A stretch of DNA of 64,000 nt from Strongylocentrotus droebachiensis (Eukaryota; Echinodermata; Echinoidea; Camarodonta; Strongylocentrotidae): contig JAVYIG010000067.1 of the NCBI GenBank assembly GCA_035222895.1, positions 186,001 to 250,000 of the forward strand, written 5' to 3'. Below, piece after piece: positions 1 through 12,198 of this stretch (position 1 is its first letter; each line of letters starts with the position of its first letter). The position numbers and the translations under genes are program-made. The notes under the pieces were generated by a model, which did not search any database, was not told the origin of the DNA, and saw nothing but the letters and a program-made list of their open reading frames with translations.

Positions 1-2840
1 TGAAACTAATAGAGGACCTGTCATGTACCATGTCATTTTTTCTCTCTTCACACCCCCCTCCCCCTCCCCTCCCCCACTGGCCCAATTTTCTCCCTTCACA
101 TACCTTGTCTGCATTATTTATCACATCTTGACATATCTGGCCTGGATATTCTTAAGCTTTTGTCTACGTTGCTTTGTTTTGTGTGTGATATGTGCGAAGG
201 AGGGTGGGTGTGGTGATTTGTGTTCACAAAATTGGAAGCTACTTTATTCATTCCCTAAGACGAATATCCATCCATCTATAGTATAAATGTATGAGGAATG
301 CATATATACAGGTATTCATATATTTCATGTGGTCGTGGGTATTTCCATCAAATCTCTACTGAGTGCAAATCACAAGTGTATTGCCTGTGGAATGTTAGAA
401 GGATCATGATAAAAATAACCTGCCCCCAAAACCCGGCGTACAAAATCCAGATCTTTTTACTGACCTCCGTGCGAATGACTGGGTTGTTTCAACCAAAATA
501 CATAAGTATAGTCTGCAGAGCTTTGTGTACCTTTGTACAAGATGACAATGTATTCAAAATTAAAAGCCTGACGGTTTTCAGGTGAAGGAATGACTAAAAT
601 TTTCCTCCCCATTTTATGGATCTTTAAATGATTACACATACGACATTCTCGAGTGGAGTGTGTGCATCATGAGCATATGTGGAGCGAGAGAGCGCTAAAA
701 GCAATGTTTTTTTAATGCCAGTTCTTGGTGACCGTATATGGGAATGCATTCGTGAAATATTCCATCACTCATGGGACAGACCCTAAGGATCTGAATCTAA
801 ATCGACACCAGATCCCTTTAAGTTCTAAAATATGCATATGTTTTGCTATAACTGAATTGTTTGAATAATATAATCTGTAAGCATGATTTAATTGAGCTTG
901 GTTAATCGATAGAAACTATTGACGTTCATGATATTCATGGATTAGTATCGATGGACCAAAACCACTCTGAAACCCTATTGAATTACGATTTTGTTTCCAC
1001 AGAAATTCAGATCTCAATCTGCATTCATCTATATGTTTAATGTTCATTATAAATATACTCACTTTATGGAATTATATCTTTTTAGGCCTAAGTATGTCTT
1101 TTGCCACTTTTGTATACAAATAAATAATGAATCAGAAAATACAGGATATAGATAAAACTTCTTTTTTTTTTAAATCATGAATAATGGGAAAGAATGAGAC
1201 AATACGAAATGCTCAAAGCAAATCTTGTTTAAATCAGCCAAAATAAAGAAAATAGCCAGAATATATTGTTCTGAATCATTGTTCATTCTACAGGTATGTC
1301 GAATCAGGCGATGTTGCCATGAACCTGTAACCGATTAAAGCATTTAGAAAACGCGTGTGGGTGTATGTTCCCTAAAAACAAGATGAAAATAAATCATATA
1401 CATAATTGTATAATATAATATATAATGAAATACAGTATACAATATATAATAATGTATGCTTTAAAAATATTCATGTAGCCGCTGTACACCATTGCATATG
1501 CTTGCATGTTATGGCGAATCCTTCTTTCATCTTAAATCAGACGACCATGAACTTGTGGCACTTAAAAGCCTTCACAAAACACGTGCAAATTCATGTTAGC
1601 TATAAACAAGCTGAACACGATAACTACAAATAGAATTTTCACTGCCAATCTTTACTTCCCAACTAGTTCACGAAACAGCTGTATACATCAGTATTCCCTT
1701 CGTCCTTCCATGCTATTATGAATCCTTCTTCCATTTTAACGCAGACGACCGTGAACTTAAAAGCCTTCCTAAAACGCCCGCGGATGTCTAACAAGATTTA
1801 AGCGCTCCATATGAAAATGCATGATGTGGTTTGAGTGCTTATTAGAAATTTGAATCCACCCAGTCCCACTAACTTGCATCCATGTCATACCCGAGATGAT
1901 ATACCCGACTGGTTCAAGCCTGTTGTGATGTGAGCACTAATGCTGTATCGCTCGCCCTCACGTGGAGAATTCGAGCATGCATTACAGGCAAATTTGATAT
2001 GAAGGTTAGCTCCCCAAAACATCTAGATACTTTTTTGTTCTCCAAATAGATATTAGCAAATTCGTATGCGGTCGCACGATTGTATCTTTCTCTCGGTTTC
2101 TCTTTCTTATTTTTCATTTTTTCACCACTGTGAAAGAGGGCCTGTGCCCCGTCCCCAAAGGTACGCCACTGTTTAAATGAAAGGCTTTCGGGACTTTAAA
2201 TGATGGACATGAAAATGTTGATTATCATTGCCACACTTAAATTTCTTTACACGACCTTCTAAATTAAACCAGTCGAGTTTTCCAATCGACATTGATCAAG
2301 ATATCCACCGTAAGGTGTTACTTGAAGGTCGGCAAATTAAGATCTGTACTTCGATGATTACCCTCACACCACATTGACCTGGCGCAATGTTCCCGCTCAT
2401 TAGGCCCAAATGTCATTTGCATTTCACGCTTTTCTCTGCACGGCAAGACAATCTTATTGGTGTGAGACATTGAGGATCATTAAACGGTGCAGAAGGCGAG
2501 GCAAACCCTGATTTTTTTTGTGCCGTCCCAAGTCCAGGTTTATTAAGAGAAGATCCTTGAATGTCGCGGATGACTTCATCAAGCAATGACTTAATTAACC
2601 GTTCCACATTCCTCGCCATGGCTCAGGAAGGATTATGATGTACTCGGTCTTGAGAACATCTCTTGCATGGAGACATGCGGACGAGACACAAAGTAATAAA
2701 TTTATTCTTATCCTGACTTTTACCAAGTTTAAAGCCCTCATGAAACTCACAGAGCTAAGCTAGCTCAGAAACAAAATACATGTAGGCCTAGATGATTTCA
2801 CTCATAGTAAGAAATAATATTTTACCCCATTCTAATATCA

Positions 2841-3033
2841 AGTGTGCGCTTGTAAAATGGCGACTGGCTGGAATGCTCCCCATGGAGTGGAGAATGTGCA
2901 TACATTGTGTGCGGGTCAGCCTGAATCCGATGACCGGGGTAATAATATATCTGTAAAGCGCTTAGGCACATCGTTTGATCGATGTTTTAAGCGCTATATA
3001 AACACGGAATGTTATTATTATTATTATCATTTT
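2841..3033 (+). repeat. SINE/LINE 3'-tail type repeat ending in (ATT)n
   Basis: The block carries GTAAAGCGCTTAGG, then TTTAAGCGCTATATAAA, then an ATTATTATTATTATCAT tail. Two AGCGCT-containing arms followed by a TTA microsatellite form the characteristic 3' end of non-LTR-derived repeats common in marine invertebrate genomes. The stem pairing is visible; family assignment is inferred. Confidence 0.5.
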
Positions 3034-3870
3034 TCCTCCATATGTTAGTATCATGTTTCATAGTATAGTATAATATTTATTAACTCTTTTGACCCCCTTT
3101 TCGTGTATGACATCACAACTAAATCGTTGCAACGTTCATTGATCTTAATTATTGTTACCAATTATATATTTTTTTAAATCGCAATTTAATTTGTATGATT
3201 GGAAAAATCTGTTTTTTTTTAAATAGATGAACCATGACACATTAAAATTCATATTTTCATATTCGCCTCCCCCTCCCCCCTCTCTCTCGCTCTTCTCTGT
3301 TCCCATCTCCCCCTCTCTGTTTTCCTCTGTTATACTTTGATGTGAAGATGTTTCCTTTCTATATGTTCAATCTTTCATAACAACCGGCAACCAAAATCAG
3401 AGCGAAACGCTCGTGTACCATTATTCACTCTTCCTTTTCATCTCCTCCACCCAATCTTATTTATTATAGAGCTCAATTGGTTCCCAAACATTCGATTGTA
3501 AGACCTCTCAGATACGCATTGTCCCCTCCAGTGAAAACGAATTACAAAGCGAATCGACCAACGGGGAGAGAGAATGCGCATTATTTTCTTAAAAGGGCAT
3601 CAAAGAAAAGAGAAAGCCCCCATTGAATATAGAAGATTCTTCAAAGGAAGAGGTGAAGTCCTACAGGCGCGCTATAAATGACTCTGTGTGCGTCGGGGAT
3701 GGCTTTTGATGGTTTATTTTAAGAAGTTTTTACTTTATAGAAGTTTGTTCCTTGCTTTCCTTTGGATCGGGGCTATGTCGTTCAAAAACAGATGAGACCG
3801 TGTACGTAAGAATGCAATATGCATTAAAGCAATAGAGCATAATGAAATTGTTTTTTTTTTTAAATCAGAA

Positions 3871-3879
3871 TAGTAGGAA

Positions 3880-3910
<31 letters not shown>

Positions 3911-3911
3911 G
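3871..3911. repeat. (GA)n microsatellite
   Basis: An almost pure GA run with one GACAGA interruption. It opens a spurious Leu/Ser reading frame on the minus strand that should not be annotated. Confidence 0.9.
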
Positions 3912-6900
3912 TAACGACCCAGGGACGACTTGGGATGTATACAAGAGATTAATGAGACTGAAAAGGAGATCTATCATGCGTGAAATGTATAAGAATGGAT
4001 TAATCGCTCAATCAGACACCCCCTCAGCATGGGGTAAATTATATCTTCAGTTTTTAAGGAAAAAAACACCAGGAAAAGTTACGTCAAGCGCAAATTTTCG
4101 TCACGTGGTTAGAAAGTATGGTACGATCAAAACAATTCAAATGGATCTTTAAACAAACATTGTATAACTGGCCTCATCCACAAGCCAAGGTAAATCGTCC
4201 AAGGTAACTCCTCGAGGTGTACGGATGGTCCAAACCTCAAAGATCTATACCTGTCTATTCTTGGGGGTCATTACTTCCACATCTTACCGATACTTTCCCT
4301 ATTAAGCTATTCACTCTGGTAATGAAATAGAACCCTATAGCGGCTTTCAAAGCCCACTTTTCCTTTCTTTCTTTAAAATTATCTTGCCTACTCCACCGAA
4401 AAAGAAAAACGGGCGACTAATCCGTATTGATTTGAATATCTACTCTGGATGAGGAGTCATTGCTCAGAGAGAGATCACAGTTTTCGTGGACTAATGGTTC
4501 GGTAATCGCCTTATAGGCTATATGGCTAGTCTCTTCCCCGTTGGATTCGTGGGCTAAAATAACATAAATGCTTTTTCGTGCGAAGATATATAGGAGTGTT
4601 GTTACAGTCATTAGACATGGTTTTCGATGGTTTATATTATCATCTTTGTGTGTATACTGTTGTATCTCTGCCTAGGAGGGAAGTTTAACTTTTTAAAAAA
4701 TATTTAGGCCTACAATGTACCGAGGGAGACAGGCGCAACACTTTTATGGCAAAAAGATAAATCGGTAAAACAGCTTGATCTTAACAATTGGTAACATGTG
4801 TTAATTAAGCATTTACAAGCATCACTCACACAGCTGGTCTGAATCAATAATAAAAAAAAACTAAATGAATGTAACATACTTTTCAGAAGACCTTGTGTCC
4901 AACTCGTAAACGACTGGTAGAGAAGTCTAGGATTCCGGGTTCGAGGGTGAGTGCCATAACTTTTGCAGACCATGTATACGTTACTACGTATCTCAGGACG
5001 CCACTCATCTATTGTATTCACCCCTTTCATTCGGACAACGAATTAGCACTGGACGTAAGGCCTATATTTAAAAACAACTTTTTGAAATACGTGTGTACGT
5101 ATATACAGTGGTACGTAAGATATCACTTCGTTGATTCGTCGCCGTTACAAATCGAGAAAAGTTCTCGATGTTGACACATTTTCAGGAATAAAATAAGGAA
5201 ATACTACTCAAGATCCAATGGGGAGCCCGGCAGGTAAGTACATTACCTGATCTGGGTCATTTGATGATCGGTATTTAAATAATCGCCAGTGCTATGTTTG
5301 TACACGTACAATGTATCTTCATAAGGAACCAAGTGTAACCTTTTCAAACTCAGTTTGACGAGGGGAGAAGGATGAGATAGGTTGAGGGTGATTAAAATGT
5401 ATGCCATGTTCACTGGCGAATATATTTGTATATTTAGGGAGAAAGAGAGAGAAAGTATAAGTTTTATAGTATGCGTGAATTAGAATACTTTAAATACAAT
5501 GTAATAAACTGGGATAAAATATGCATTAATATATGTAGTAATAATACCTACTACTTTATATAAATCGTTTACCTAAACATTATTCAGAATATCATGAAGT
5601 CTCTGATGTTCCAGGCTGTGAATAGTCGATGAATTGACCCCTGATGATTAACTTAATTGATATTCCTACAAATACTCCCAGTTTCCAGTTGTTCGTTTGA
5701 TTACACCCGTTTAGACCTCAGCGCCGACAGACATGATGATGCCATCGCATTCACATATATTTGTCATTATGCCTAGACCCTGGTAAGGGAGGTGGGGTTC
5801 TATGGCACCACCACCCCTACCAACAATATACTCCAGTGATGTAGTATATATATATACACCGTTTCAAAATAGAGTGAAAAGAAAAATGGTATATATTCAT
5901 TTAACCACTTTCAAAACCACACCTACAGAATTGCCCGCTTATGAGTATGAAACTATATTACTCATGACGGTAATGGGTCAATCACTATAGCACACGTTGC
6001 AGTAAACTCTTAACGTCCGATGTTAGTTTTTGCCATATTACCCTATCGATCGTGATTGATAGGCACTAATTGTTAATAATTATGAAATGACCAGACAGGC
6101 CTCTTGTCCAAAAACATAATGTTGAATACCATTGTCACAATCACGACCAACCGTCAACGTTGGTCAGTACAATATGCAAATTAACGTTTTATGTTAGAAT
6201 ATATAAGAATGTGATTGTAATTAAAAAGAAGAAACAAAAACCCAGTTCGGATCAGGAATCAACAACTCAAAAGTGCGCTGTTTCTAATTACATTTTAATA
6301 AGTATTCCAAAATAGACACCACTTTTTGGTCTCGAAATATTATTGTATTTTCTCCCAAAAGTAATTTGCCATGAATGAACTATGGTGCTCTTACTAGGGG
6401 ACGAATATCAGCATGGCATAAATAGGTATATTTAATGATCATTGTTTCCCCCTTGAAAATGTAAAAAGAGTGATAATGTTTTTTCAAGATGCAACCTCTT
6501 GCCCCTCTGCCTCCCTGAGAATTATTATTAAAGAGTATGAGTACAAGAAGGTAGACCAAGAAGATAGACCAAGAAGATAGACCTGGAAGCTCGACTGCTG
6601 TCTCAGCATTCTTCCAGTATTTGCGGTAAAGGTAAAGGTAAAGCGGAGTGTCGTACCAATGCAATCAACCTACACATTTCATTTTAGACAGAACAACATT
6701 ATACAATCGACGAGAGATTATTATAAAACAAGAACCCCCCAACCCCCCCCCCCCCAAAAAAAAAGGAGAGTACGAAAAATCAGAAAACAAACTACTGTAT
6801 CTTTTCAGGATACAGCATGTACAAAAATGACAAGCACCCCTACGTGTTTGACTCAAGATGTAGAGCAAACTGTCTACATGGTTTAATCCTAAAGTAAAAC

Positions 6901-7050
6901 ACCCAGAGAAAGGTTCGTGTTTGCGTTCCTCATCAAACGCTGATGTCCAGATGTCATGGACCTTCTTGTCTTGTGATGTAAGCTCGTACCCGAGATGTGT
7001 TTCAGATTGTACCTGTGAATTTAGGCACGTTTGAGTGTGTACATGTATAA

Positions 7051-7074
7051 TGTGTGTGTGTGGGGGGGGGGGGG
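7051..7074. repeat. (TG)n followed by a G homopolymer
   Basis: A short TG run passes directly into a G run of about 13 bases. Confidence 0.85.
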
Positions 7075-9519
7075 CGTTTCAATTTCAATTAATGAAAAAT
7101 TGTGCACTTCAGCCCTTCTTTAGGCGTTTACTCCTCACCGTCGACTGCCATCGGTAGGGGGTAAGATTATAATAAAGCACTGGATTTTAATCGCAACAGA
7201 CATAGCCAGGCTAAATTGCTGTATTGAAATACATAATACACTGCATAATTGTTAACAATGAGGAAAAGAACTTAAACAAAATTCAAATATACAAAATGTG
7301 GTTAATCGGCAACCAATTAAGATGCAAAGTTGCACCCCTCGTTGTGGCGCCAACAAATTAAAGTCCATGGTTTCACCCTGTGGCTCGCTGCTGGTTTTGC
7401 TCAGTCCCGAAATGCTCGGGATGATATTTTATTTTATATTCTACATCAAAATTGACAGTAAAAGTATGTACCCTTAAAGCTGACACTAATTATTGTGTAT
7501 TTTTTAACTGTCTAAGTCACAAAGATATGCAACCTTTTTTAAATGTTGTACCCCTCCCCCCGACAAAGAACATTACGCTAAGAGACTTATCCCTTTGAAG
7601 GCAACGCTCGTTCTGTAATCAGTGAAGATTGGCAATATATTATATGTTGAGTCACCCCTTAAAGTAATGTCATTATTGTGCTACACAACGTGTGTCATCT
7701 CAGATATATCGTTGTTGCATTAAAGATAAAAATAACACAAGACAAGTATGATGTCACACTATGATTACAGAGATATCCACTTACCATCGTACATTGCAAA
7801 TTGTATTAATAGTTGTTTTTTAAAACAACTATCAACCTCATGCTATTTCGATAGCTTTGTGCGTCATCTATTGAAATGTGCAGTCGTGACAATGACGTAT
7901 TGAATATTCCCAACATGATTTCTATAAACAATACAATATATAAAAACATTTTGAAATTGTCCTTAATTGCATTTCTCAGAAAATTTGACAATCGTGTTAA
8001 TGCGAATTTTAGGATTCACGCAATCCCAAGATGCAAGATTGTCTTGGCAATTTTTCCTAAAAATATACAGTTTATCACTCTCATCCATGCATGAGTAAAA
8101 ATCCTAAATCATTAAATGACGTCTTTGACACGATGAGCAACGGACCATCCGTCAATAGAAATTGATATTGACTTTTGGTGGGACACTGACCCTGTTAATT
8201 TCCGATTTCATCATTAATATGCATCAATAATGTATCGATGCTCCCATTATCCGTAATCTCAAGACCTTTGGAGGTCGTCATAGCTTGACAACCAAAATAA
8301 TCCGCAGCGGTGTTTCCTTGTTCTGACTAGTGTGTTCTTGTTGTCTGGCAAACAAAATTCACCATAATAATCAATGCACCCATGATCTCATACCTTAATT
8401 TATTTTCTAAAACAATGAATCTCATAGGTGTACAAATTATTAAAAGGCCTATAATAGTTTAATGTAAACAAGTGCAAGGATGACATTAACAAAAATACAA
8501 GCAAAATGCCAGCACAAATCGTGAACAAGACTTATGAGGCGAACAAAGTGCAAGAATGACATTAAAAAAAATACAATTGACATTGAACATGTTACCGTTA
8601 TAATAATATTAAGAGAGAATTGAATAGTAATACACACTATATTATTGTGAAGGAAGAGGACGGGAAAACAAATAGTTTTAGGTTCTTTGGCTCTCAATAT
8701 TACCCCCTAAAGACGCTTTGGAACCCCTACATCCGCCCTGTTTACAGTTAAATGTTTATCACAGGCTTAGAGAGTCGTGAGTGTGTTAAATGTCATTCGT
8801 CTGCCGGGTTATAACCGAGCACATTCGATTCATGTAAGACGGATGGAAGGCAAACAAAAGCCCAAAATTGGTAATGGAAGAAGATGCGATCCGAAATTTT
8901 CGAGAACATAGTTTTCAGTCTCTTTATTCTCCTTTTATGACGTTCTCATTCAGTCGTGAGAGAGCGTGGCGACGTCCCGTTATGCTTGTTTCCGGTATGC
9001 TTAAATTGAGAATTAATCTGAAGCAAAATGTGACTCGGAAACAGATGATCGCATGAAGGCAGCATGGTCGAAATTAGCAATTTAATGTCACAATAATGTG
9101 GCGCACAGTTCTGATAATCCATCATAATGATGCCCGACAGGGGCGATGACCTACTTCCAAAAAAGGGGGGGGGGGGGGCAACGTTTTAGTAGCAGGTTAT
9201 AGACCTGTCATAGGGTAACACCCAGCACTGTTAACATGGTATTTTACAAAACACTATCATACCCACACGTGAATCATGTCCTGTAATGATAATGAATATC
9301 ATATCAGGTATGGTTTTTTCAGTTATATGGTGACAATATAAATTATTGTATTAAATATAATTTATGAGGCCTCACCATTTATTAAATTTCCAATACAGTG
9401 TAAGCAGAGCATTCTCATGGGAGGGTCTTGTGTATAAGTGCACCGATTATAAATTAAAGAAAAGAAGAAGAATTTCATTATTTCAGGAGGGATGTGATAG
9501 AAAGGTGGAAGGTGTGGGA

Positions 9520-9520
9520 T

Positions 9521-9552
<32 letters not shown>

Positions 9553-9554
9553 GG
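9520..9554. repeat. (GA)n plus poly-G compound tract
   Basis: About ten GA dinucleotides run straight into about 13 G residues before CGG. It is one of several compound GA/G tracts in the window. Confidence 0.88.
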
Positions 9555-9627
9555 CGGTAAAGCAAGTATACCTGATTTCTGAAACGAATACAATAACCTC
9601 TGCTCACTATTACCACCCTAAAATCCT

Positions 9628-9953
9628 TTGGAAGAGGATTAAGGATCCTTGTATTATTCCATTAAGTATCTCACTTTTGAAGAAAAGAAAGAAAGAAAAA
9701 ACTATTCTTTTTTTAAACAATTTTTTGAATCTAGCTAATATACGTTTCATTGCAATTTGGAAAGTAAAATATTCTACACGACGTATAACATTGGAAGAGG
9801 ATTAAGGATCCTTGTATTATTCCATTAAGTATCTCACTTTTGAAGAAAAGAAAGAAAGAAAAAACCTTTTTTAAAATAATTTTTTGAATCTAGCTAATAT
9901 ACGTTTCATTGCAATTTGGAAAGTAAAATCTTCTACACGACGTATAACATATT
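9628..9953. repeat. Tandem duplication, unit about 163 bp
   Basis: The segment starting TTGGAAGAGGATTAAGG at 9628 recurs at 9791 with the same internal landmarks: GGATCC, the GAAAAGAAAGAAAG run, ATCTAGCTAATATACG and CTACACGACGTATAACAT. Differences are a few substitutions and a small deletion in the T-rich middle, so the duplication is recent. The Asn-Leu-Ala-Asn-Ile frames inside it are artefacts of the repeat. Confidence 0.88.
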
Positions 9954-10364
9954 ACTGTTATTTGACTCAAATCTTTACCAGTATTGTATTCAGATCACAC
10001 GCCTCGTCAATTTTTTACAAGAGAGGAAGAGATGGAGAAAGAGAGAAGAAAGAGAAGAAGGAAAAAAATCAGTCTGTTCAGTGTCAAATATCTCTAAATT
10101 AAGTGTCAGAAAATTACCAGCTTGAGAGAAAAAGGAGAGTCCGGGCCCCGTCTCAAGTAGAGCGAGCCGAGCCGAGCTTGATGGAGAAGCATGCACGGAC
10201 CATCTAATCTGGATGTGGAGCTAGCTCGGGCTAGGCTCAATCGCAGCTTTCTGCTTCATCAGCCTCCTGTGAAGGGTTTGATTAACTTGGTGTAAAATGC
10301 CATGTACGTTCACCCATTCCGATACTTGTCCACGGAGCCGAGGTAGGGCTGGACAGAGGGTAGT

Positions 10365-10697
10365 CACTGGCGTATTTGAGGGGGCGGGGGACAATTTGCC
10401 CCCTTCTGACTGATTTCTGATACAGTAAAAAAAAAAAAAAAAATTGCCACATTCCTTTTTATTGTCGTAGCTGTCTTCTCAATAATTACACACGGAAACT
10501 AATGAAATGTTTAGACTCTTTCTCAAAAGACTTGCTTTTCTTCCCACAGTAATTCATTTTGGGCGATGCCCCCCCCCCCCCATTCCTGTAAGCGAACCAG
10601 GGCCCTCAAAGAGTAATTTCTTTTCTGAACTATGTGGATGGAACTAAGCTCAGATGTTTTGCCCCTCCTGAGGCTAAGGTCGGGATACGCCACTGGA
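10365..10697. mobile_element. MITE-like element with CACTGGCGTAT / ATACGCCACTGG ends
   Basis: The left end reads CACTGGCGTAT and the right end reads ATACGCCACTGG, an imperfect inverted pair. The interior is gene-free and holds A and C homopolymers. The same ends bound a smaller element at 19589-19751, which supports a family of non-autonomous DNA transposons. The superfamily is not determined. Confidence 0.5.
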
Positions 10698-12180
10698 GGT
10701 ACTCGGATGCACATGTGGTATACCTTCAGGGGTAATCCATCCCTGAAACGAACGTCCTTTGTTGATGAATGCTCTTTTATTTAACCCTTAAGATCTCAGA
10801 GCCATATGTGTAGTTGTTTCGAAGCTATATTCTTGAAAAATGACAGAACAATTCAGGGGCGATAATATGGTTTGATCAACCCAAGATGTGAGGTTGTCAT
10901 ACATTTGCTTGTATGGTGAGATATACAGTGGAAATGCATCTCAAATCGTAATCGAACTAGGTTGTTCTGGGAAGAGGTGTTACGCTCCAGTTATAAAGGT
11001 AGCGAAATTGGGAACATATATACGTCAGAGGATTATCACCTGAAGATGAAGACATTGAACTCACCCTGTACAATGTCTTGTTCATTTCTCTAGCCTGTAC
11101 TATTTCTGAATAATTTTGTATTTCAAGAAACACAGAGTCGTGGCGTTTGTTAATGGATGGTTTTCAACAATATCTGTAGATTCATTTCCTAACCTGGCAA
11201 TTTATAGTCTTTTAGGTATTTTTCGCCGTATTAACACTGACTTCATTCAAAGTGGACGAATATAATTTTGGGAACCTTTTTGCAATCTCAGAGAACGTTG
11301 ATGTATATATTATATTGCTTCACAAAAATAGCAAAGTGTAATCGATATGTTAGGGTTATGTGATGTGTATTGAACTATGTATGAGAAGAAGTCTAACTTC
11401 ATTGAAGCTATGCACTAATTTGAGTGTTCTCCTAATAAATAAACTTGAAATGTACAATTTTGTCTTCTTACAGTAAAATTAGAAATGGCTGTCATTAAGG
11501 GCATGAAAACTAGATTCTGACCTTTTTACCTTTTCAACTTGGTGAGTGCTTTCAAAGAAAAGAAGCTATTCTATACCGGATTTGTTCAATATATCTTATC
11601 TCATGTTTTTGGCGAGACAACAGCTACAACCAAAGATAGAATGTTTTCGTTTCCTACGCTGTATTACTGTTTTTGAATGCTTGGTAAATGTAGCTAGACT
11701 ATCAATAGAGAACTCTTAATGTGATTGCAATTTGGTTTTTGTAGTACTCAATTAAGGATAAATAATGTGGTTTATAAATGTCCTAGACATTAATATTTGC
11801 AATGTGCCTATCACCACTGAGGCATTATATTTACATACATGTAAAACAATAAGTGAATGTAGCCTTAGATTATCACCTGTAGCCTACATGCAAATGATGC
11901 AATACCAAGTTACCAACTGTAATATGGAGAGTAAATATATACTAATGAAACGTAGCGGTTCTGTATTTCAACATAATGTAATATATTGCTACAAGTTATA
12001 CAACAGTATTTTCCACTAAGGAAAGCCTAATGTACAGCATATGGGATGATTCATTGTGTCCATTCATTGGTCCAAGGAAGAGCTGGTATGGGCCGTGTTT
12101 TGTTGATCACAGTGAGCTATTGATAACAGCTGATGTTTATTGATTTCGCCCTTTTGTGTAACCTCTGTTATGCACACACA

Positions 12181-12198
12181 TAATGGCGGCCATCTTGA
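12181..12198. promoter_or_regulatory. Back-to-back YY1-like motifs
   Basis: TAATGGCGGCCATCTTGA contains ATGGCGGC and, overlapping on the other strand, CAAGATGGCC. Both resemble the YY1 consensus AAnATGGCGGC. No promoter or exon is visible beside it, so function is only a suggestion. Confidence 0.25.

Noticed and set aside
4887-4960. tRNA-like string with TGGTAGAG and GGGTTCGAGG
   Set aside because: A-box and B-box-like words are present but no cloverleaf stems pair; weaker than the 59.4-kb relic.
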